From Caldifarciminota bacterium (GTDB lineage: Bacteria > Hydrothermota > 32-111 > QNBC01), in NCBI GenBank assembly GCA_023132105.1, contig JAGLYS010000220.1, positions 1 through 9,170 of the forward strand: a stretch of 9,170 nucleotides of DNA, read 5' to 3'. The notes under the pieces are model-generated. The model had not been told where the DNA came from. It saw only the letters and a program-made list of their open reading frames with translations, and ran no database searches. Each line of letters starts with the position of its first letter. The stretch's first letter is position 1. This document shows, piece after piece, positions 5,359 through 9,170 of this stretch. Made by a program: the position numbers and the translations under genes.

Positions 5359-6419
5359 GAATTCAGGAAATAAAGGTGATAAATTTTCGAAATATCGAAA
5401 ATCATACGTTTAAGTTTTCCAATGAGGTAAATTATATATATGGACAAAACGGATCCGGGAAAACGAATATGATGGAAGCTGTTTATTATTTAAGTTGTGC
5501 AAAATCGTTCAGAGGTGTAAGAGATTCGGATATTATAATGAAAACAAAAGAACACTTTTTTCTTGAGGGAAAAGTTATTAGTAAAAACAAAACTTCTAAG
5601 ATTGAAATTGGCAATAATACTAAAAATAAAAATATCTATATCAATAAAAAAGAAATCAGGAAAAATGCCGATCTCTTTGGAATATTTTATCCTGTTATTT
5701 TTTCTCCGCAGGATATTTTCATAGTTCAAGGAGCACCTTTGGTTAGAAGGAGATGTATTGATAGATTAATTGCCTCATTAGAGGGAAATTATATAAAAAT
5801 TTTGAAGGATTATAATTATGCCATAGAAGAGCGTAATAAATTGTTAAGAGATATACCTGATAGTGAAGAGGAGGTATATGCGGCATTCGAAGAAGTTCTT
5901 GTTAAGAACGGTTTGAAAATCTTTGAGTTTAGAATGAAGTATATAAATATAATTAATTCGTTTATATCCCCTATATATAAGTATTTTGCCGGTAATGCCG
6001 ATGATCTTAGTGTGTTTTATAAAAGCTCTTTTGATATAGAGTCTCAAATGAATTTAAAGAGCAAATATAAAGATTCGAGAAATAGGGATATAATTTTAAA
6101 AAGAACTACATTGGGTACTCATTTGGATGATGTCGAGATATTTCTTAATAATGAAAAAGCGAAATATTTTGCTTCGACCGGAGAGCAAAAGACTATTGGT
6201 ATTGCAATTCGTCTTGCCGAAGCGAGGGTTTACAGTTCTATCAACAATGAAGTTCCCGTTTTATTATTGGATGATATATTTTCTGAACTCGATGAATTGA
6301 GAAGGGAGCACTTAATAGATTCATTTTCTAATAAAGGGCAGATTATTATTACTTCCCCGGATAAATATCAGGTAAAGGGAGATGTAAATTATATAAAGAT
6401 GGAGAATTTAGATGCGTAA
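5355..6419 (+). CDS. recF: DNA replication and repair protein RecF
   Basis: RecF is an SMC-like ATPase that binds single/double-strand junctions at gaps and, with RecO and RecR, helps load RecA onto SSB-coated DNA. The 354-residue length is typical. Visible features are the N-terminal N-F-R-N-I (10-14), Walker A G-Q-N-G-S-G-K-T (30-37), the F-S-P-Q-D segment (116-120) and R-R-R-C-I-D (131-136), T-H-L-D-D (255-259), the ABC signature S-T-G-E-Q-K-T (274-280), and Walker B V-L-L-L-D-D with the following S-E-L-D (302-313). The start is TTG at 5355, which shares TTGA with the thyX stop, a 4-base overlap that suggests translational coupling; the local ribosome site (AGGT at 5346) is weak. The next gene overlaps its end by 8 bases. 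It fits the conserved recF-gyrB neighbourhood. Confidence 0.96.
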   Translation: MRIQEIKVINFRNIENHTFKFSNEVNYIYGQNGSGKTNMMEAVYYLSCAKSFRGVRDSDIIMKTKEHFFLEGKVISKNKTSKIEIGNNTKNKNIYINKKEIRKNADLFGIFYPVIFSPQDIFIVQGAPLVRRRCIDRLIASLEGNYIKILKDYNYAIEERNKLLRDIPDSEEEVYAAFEEVLVKNGLKIFEFRMKYINIINSFISPIYKYFAGNADDLSVFYKSSFDIESQMNLKSKYKDSRNRDIILKRTTLGTHLDDVEIFLNNEKAKYFASTGEQKTIGIAIRLAEARVYSSINNEVPVLLLDDIFSELDELRREHLIDSFSNKGQIIITSPDKYQVKGDVNYIKMENLDA

Positions 6420-6717
6420 TAAGAATCCTAAGCGATTGGGAGATATCCTGGAGGGCATTCTAAAAGATGAGGGTATTTATGATGAATTCAGTATCAAGAA
6501 TAATTGGCACTGTATTGTAGGTGACCAGATTGGCAAAGTAACATGTCCTGATTATATAGATAATAAAATATTAATTATACGGGTAAAAAATAGTATGTGG
6601 AAAAAGGAACTGAAGTCTTTTAATAATGAAATCATTAATAAAATAAATCATTCCGTTAAAAAGGAATTGATTATTGGAATAAAATTCAAAATAGGGTTAA
6701 GAAGGAGGCTGGTTTGA
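6412..6717 (+). CDS. dciA: DUF721/DciA-like protein, probable replicative helicase operator
   Basis: A 101-residue basic protein matching the DUF721 pattern: N-W-H-C-I-V-G-D-Q-I-G-K-V-T-C-P (31-46), I-L-I-I-R-V-K-N-S-M-W-K-K-E-L (53-67) and I-I-N-K-I-N (74-79). Members studied under the name DciA interact with the replicative helicase DnaB and take the helicase-loading role in the many bacteria lacking DnaC/DnaI-type loaders. Its place between recF and gyrB is the same as in Actinobacteria and supports the call. Start ATG 6412 overlaps the recF end by 8 bases and has GGAG at 6401-6404 with 7-base spacing; its TGA overlaps the gyrB TTG by 4 bases. The protein ends in a basic tail, R-R-R (97-99), useful for DNA contact. 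Family membership is fairly secure; biochemical role here is inferred. Confidence 0.82.
   Translation: MRNKNPKRLGDILEGILKDEGIYDEFSIKNNWHCIVGDQIGKVTCPDYIDNKILIIRVKNSMWKKELKSFNNEIINKINHSVKKELIIGIKFKIGLRRRLV
6702..6708 (+). promoter_or_regulatory. Strong Shine-Dalgarno for the TTG start of gyrB
   Basis: AAGGAGG ends 5 bases before TTG 6714-6716, inside the last codons of the dciA-like gene. It is the strongest ribosome site of the second operon and supports the TTG start, which yields the normal GyrB N-terminus (T-Y-D-A-S-K-I-Q-V-L). Confidence 0.85.
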
Positions 6718-8612
6718 CTTACGATGCAAGTAAAATACAAGTGCTTAAGGGATTAGAGGGGGTAAGAGTAAGACCTGCTATGTATATTGGTGATACATTT
6801 AGCAGAGGATTTCATCATTTGGCTTTCGAAGTAATCGACAACAGCATCGATGAAGCTCTGGCAGGATTTTGTGATCATATTAAGGTAATAATAAAAAAAG
6901 AGGGATACCTTATTATAGAAGATAATGGTAGAGGAATACCTATAGGAGAACATCCTACAATACATAAGCCAGCAGTTGAGGTTGTTATGACTCTTTTACA
7001 TGCAGGAGGGAAATTCGACAATAAAGCATATAGAATTTCCGGAGGATTGCATGGAGTAGGTGTATCCGTAGTTAACGCCCTTTCCGAATGGTTAGAGGTC
7101 AAGATTAAAAAAGAGGGCAGTATATATTTTCAAAGGTATGAAAAAGGAAAAACAGTTACAGAATTGAAGGTTGTTGGATTTACTGCCGAACAGGGAACTA
7201 TTGTATCGTTTTCGCCTGATAAAGGTATATTTAAGGATATAGTATTTAGCTTTGATATTTTATCCCAGCGATTAAGAGAACTTGCATTTCTTAATAATGG
7301 ATTGCGTATAGAGATTAAGGATGAGCGGGATGAACGATATCATAGTTTTTTCTACAAAGGAGGAATTCAAGAATTTGTTCAACATATCAACAAATTTAAG
7401 GATCCGATACATAAGAAACCGGTATATATAAAAGATGAAAAAGGGGATGTTAGTATCGAGGTATCATTACAATATAACAGTACATATTCAAGTGTTGTTT
7501 ATACATTTGCAAATGATATCGACACAAAGGAGGGGGGAACTCATCTTGTTGGTTTCAAATCCGCACTTACAAAGGTTATGAATGAATTTTACAAGAGATC
7601 CAAACCAAAACAGGATATTATATTTACGGGAGATGATGTCAGGGAGGGAATTGCTGCTATTCTCTCCGTTAAATTGCCAAACCCACAATTTGAGGGGCAA
7701 ACGAAAACAAAATTAGGGAATAGTAACATTAAAGGTATGGTGGAATCATCCGTTCAAAGTAAATTATCTGCTTATTTCGAAGAAAATCCTTCTGTTATCA
7801 ATAAGATTCTTGAAAAGGTTAAAATGGCTGCCAGAGGTAGAGTTGCAGCAAAGAGAGCCAGAGAACTTACAAGAAGAAAAAGTGCATTAGAAAGTGATAT
7901 ATTACCCGGAAAACTGGCTGATTGCTCTATAGAAGATCCTTCTCTTACGGAAATATTCATTGTTGAAGGGGATTCTGCCGGTGGAAGTGCAAAGCAGGGA
8001 AGAGATCGCAATTTTCAAGCAATACTTCCATTATGGGGTAAAATTCTTAATGTCGAAAAAAGCAGACTTGATAAAATATTGGCAAATGAATCAATAAAAA
8101 CAATTGTTTCTGCAATAGGCATTACATTCGGAGATGAATATGAAGATGAAGACAAAATAAGCAAGATACGTTATCATAAAATTATTCTTATGGCTGATGC
8201 AGATGTCGATGGCTCTCATATAACGACATTATTGCTTACATTTTTTTATAGATATGCAAATATCCTAATAGACAGAGGGTTTTTGTATTTGGCTCAACCT
8301 CCCCTTTTCCTTATAAAAAAGGGTAAGAATAAAAAACACTATGCATATAGTGAAGAGGAAAAAATTGCAATAATGAAAGAACTCAATGATGATAATTTGA
8401 CAATACAAAGATACAAAGGTCTTGGTGAAATGAATCCGGATCAATTATGGGAGACAACTATGAATCCGGAAAAAAGGATTTTAAAAAGAATAACAATCGA
8501 AGATGCCGAAGAAGCCGATGAGTTGTTTACAATTCTTATGGGTGATAAAGTTGAACCGAGAAGGCAATTTATTGAAGAAAATGCACATTATGTTAAGGAT
8601 CTTGACATCTAA
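6714..8612 (+). CDS. gyrB: DNA gyrase subunit B
   Basis: GyrB is the ATPase and TOPRIM subunit of the A2B2 gyrase that introduces negative supercoils. The 632 residues match the short form common outside Proteobacteria. The GHKL ATPase shows catalytic E39 and N43 in F-E-V-I-D-N-S-I-D-E, E-D-N-G-R-G-I-P (69-76) and G-G-L-H-G-V-G-V-S (110-118); the transducer domain has the Q-T-K loop (329-331, K331 contacts ATP phosphate). The TOPRIM domain holds E418-G-D-S-A-G and the metal ligands D495 and D497 in M-A-D-A-D-V-D-G. The tail has R-Y-K-G-L-G-E-M-N-P-D-Q-L-W-E-T-T-M-N-P (566-585). The Q-L-W-E-T-T-M-N-P form, and the gyrA gene beginning 11 bases downstream, favour GyrB over ParE. It starts with TTG, overlapping the upstream stop (TTGA). 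Confidence 0.97.
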   Translation: MTYDASKIQVLKGLEGVRVRPAMYIGDTFSRGFHHLAFEVIDNSIDEALAGFCDHIKVIIKKEGYLIIEDNGRGIPIGEHPTIHKPAVEVVMTLLHAGGKFDNKAYRISGGLHGVGVSVVNALSEWLEVKIKKEGSIYFQRYEKGKTVTELKVVGFTAEQGTIVSFSPDKGIFKDIVFSFDILSQRLRELAFLNNGLRIEIKDERDERYHSFFYKGGIQEFVQHINKFKDPIHKKPVYIKDEKGDVSIEVSLQYNSTYSSVVYTFANDIDTKEGGTHLVGFKSALTKVMNEFYKRSKPKQDIIFTGDDVREGIAAILSVKLPNPQFEGQTKTKLGNSNIKGMVESSVQSKLSAYFEENPSVINKILEKVKMAARGRVAAKRARELTRRKSALESDILPGKLADCSIEDPSLTEIFIVEGDSAGGSAKQGRDRNFQAILPLWGKILNVEKSRLDKILANESIKTIVSAIGITFGDEYEDEDKISKIRYHKIILMADADVDGSHITTLLLTFFYRYANILIDRGFLYLAQPPLFLIKKGKNKKHYAYSEEEKIAIMKELNDDNLTIQRYKGLGEMNPDQLWETTMNPEKRILKRITIEDAEEADELFTILMGDKVEPRRQFIEENAHYVKDLDI

Positions 8613-8623
8613 AGAGGTATATT

Positions 8624-9170
8624 ATGAGTGATAGATTTACAGAAATTAATATAAGTAAAGAATTAAAGGACGCCTATCTTGAATATTCAATGAGTGTAAT
8701 TGTCGGAAGAGCACTTCCTGACGCAAAAGACGGTTTAAAGCCTGTTCATAGAAGGATATTGTTCGCAATGAATGAGATGGGTTTATATCATAACAAGCCA
8801 CATAAGAAATCGGCGAGTGTTATAGGTGAAGTGTTAGGGAAATTTCACCCTCATGGAGATCAGTCAATATACAATGCGCTTGTTAGGATGGCACAGGAAT
8901 TTTCGTTAAGATATCCGTTGGTAGACGGACAAGGGAATTTTGGAAGTATAGATGGTGATCCACCTGCAGCATATAGATATACCGAAGCACGATTATCAAA
9001 AATTGCAGCTGAAATGCTTGTAAACATCAATGAAGACACTGTGAATATGATACCTAATTTTGATGCAAGAATTAATGAACCGAATGTAATGCCTGCAAGA
9101 ATTCCAAATCTATTGATAAACGGAGCTTCTGGAATTGCCGTAGGTATGGCAACTAATATCCCACCTCATA
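8624..9170 (+). CDS. gyrA: DNA gyrase subunit A, N-terminal part (cut by window end)
   Basis: GyrA cleaves and rejoins DNA in gyrase through a transient tyrosyl-phosphate. The first 182 residues are present: Y-L-E-Y-S-M-S-V-I-V-G-R-A-L-P-D (18-33), G-L-K-P-V-H-R-R-I-L (37-46), F-H-P-H-G-D (74-79), Q-G-N-F-G-S (103-108) and A-A-Y-R-Y-T-E-A-R-L (115-124). Catalytic tyrosine is Y119 (E. coli Y122). Residues at the E. coli S83 and D87 positions are Q80 and N84, and the residue two before the catalytic Tyr is Tyr instead of the usual Met. Start ATG follows AGAGG (8613-8617) at 6-base spacing, 11 bases after gyrB. GyrA rather than ParC is inferred from the gyrB linkage; the C-terminal beta-pinwheel with the GyrA box is outside the window. 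Confidence 0.95.
   Translation, partial: MSDRFTEINISKELKDAYLEYSMSVIVGRALPDAKDGLKPVHRRILFAMNEMGLYHNKPHKKSASVIGEVLGKFHPHGDQSIYNALVRMAQEFSLRYPLVDGQGNFGSIDGDPPAAYRYTEARLSKIAAEMLVNINEDTVNMIPNFDARINEPNVMPARIPNLLINGASGIAVGMATNIPPH

Noticed and set aside
7532..7537. Six-G run in gyrB as a slippage site
   Set aside because: It is short and encodes conserved Gly residues in the G-G-T-H segment, so no special meaning is needed.

Overview
The window is a stretch of bacterial chromosome with very AT-rich DNA (A-ending and T-ending codons, many AGA/ATA), and every supported gene is on the + strand. The first protein combines LVIVD-type beta-propeller repeats with a C-terminal type IX secretion (Por) sorting domain. 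With the low GC and the scattered intergenic palindromes, this suggests a Gram-negative-type lineage of the FCB or candidate-phylum kind (Bacteroidota relatives, Cloacimonadota, WOR-3/Stahlbacteria and similar). The lineage is an inference; no rRNA or other decisive marker is present.

Layout. (1) 2-754: the 3' end of a secreted repeat protein whose repeats are 126-bp DNA units, followed by a perfect 16-bp stem-loop at 772-813. (2) 814-1246: a gene-free stretch packed with unrelated short palindromic or repeat-like elements, ending at a promoter at 1247-1274. (3) 1310-4534: a tight operon of a secreted protein of unknown function, scpA (SMC-condensin kleisin) and recJ (5'-3' single-strand exonuclease), each start codon directly abutting the previous stop codon. 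(4) 4535-4728: an AT-rich gap with a near-consensus extended -10 promoter only a few bases before the next start codon. (5) 4729-9170: thyX, recF, a DUF721/DciA-like gene, gyrB and gyrA (cut by the window end), coupled by overlaps of 4, 8 and 4 bases and then an 11-base gap.

Functionally the two operons concentrate chromosome maintenance: condensation and segregation (ScpA), recombination repair (RecJ, RecF; the RecFOR pathway), helicase loading (DciA-like), dTMP supply (ThyX) and supercoiling (GyrB/GyrA). The recF-dciA-gyrB-gyrA order is the classic origin-proximal order of many bacteria, but the usual dnaA-dnaN pair is not directly upstream; thyX and the scpA-recJ operon occupy that place. 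No origin-like DnaA-box cluster was seen.

I did not find a clearly new multi-gene system. The observations most worth a second look are the mosaic of five or six palindromic elements in one intergenic gap, the apparently leaderless thyX operon promoter, the GyrA residues at the two main quinolone-contact positions, and the 8-C tract inside recJ.
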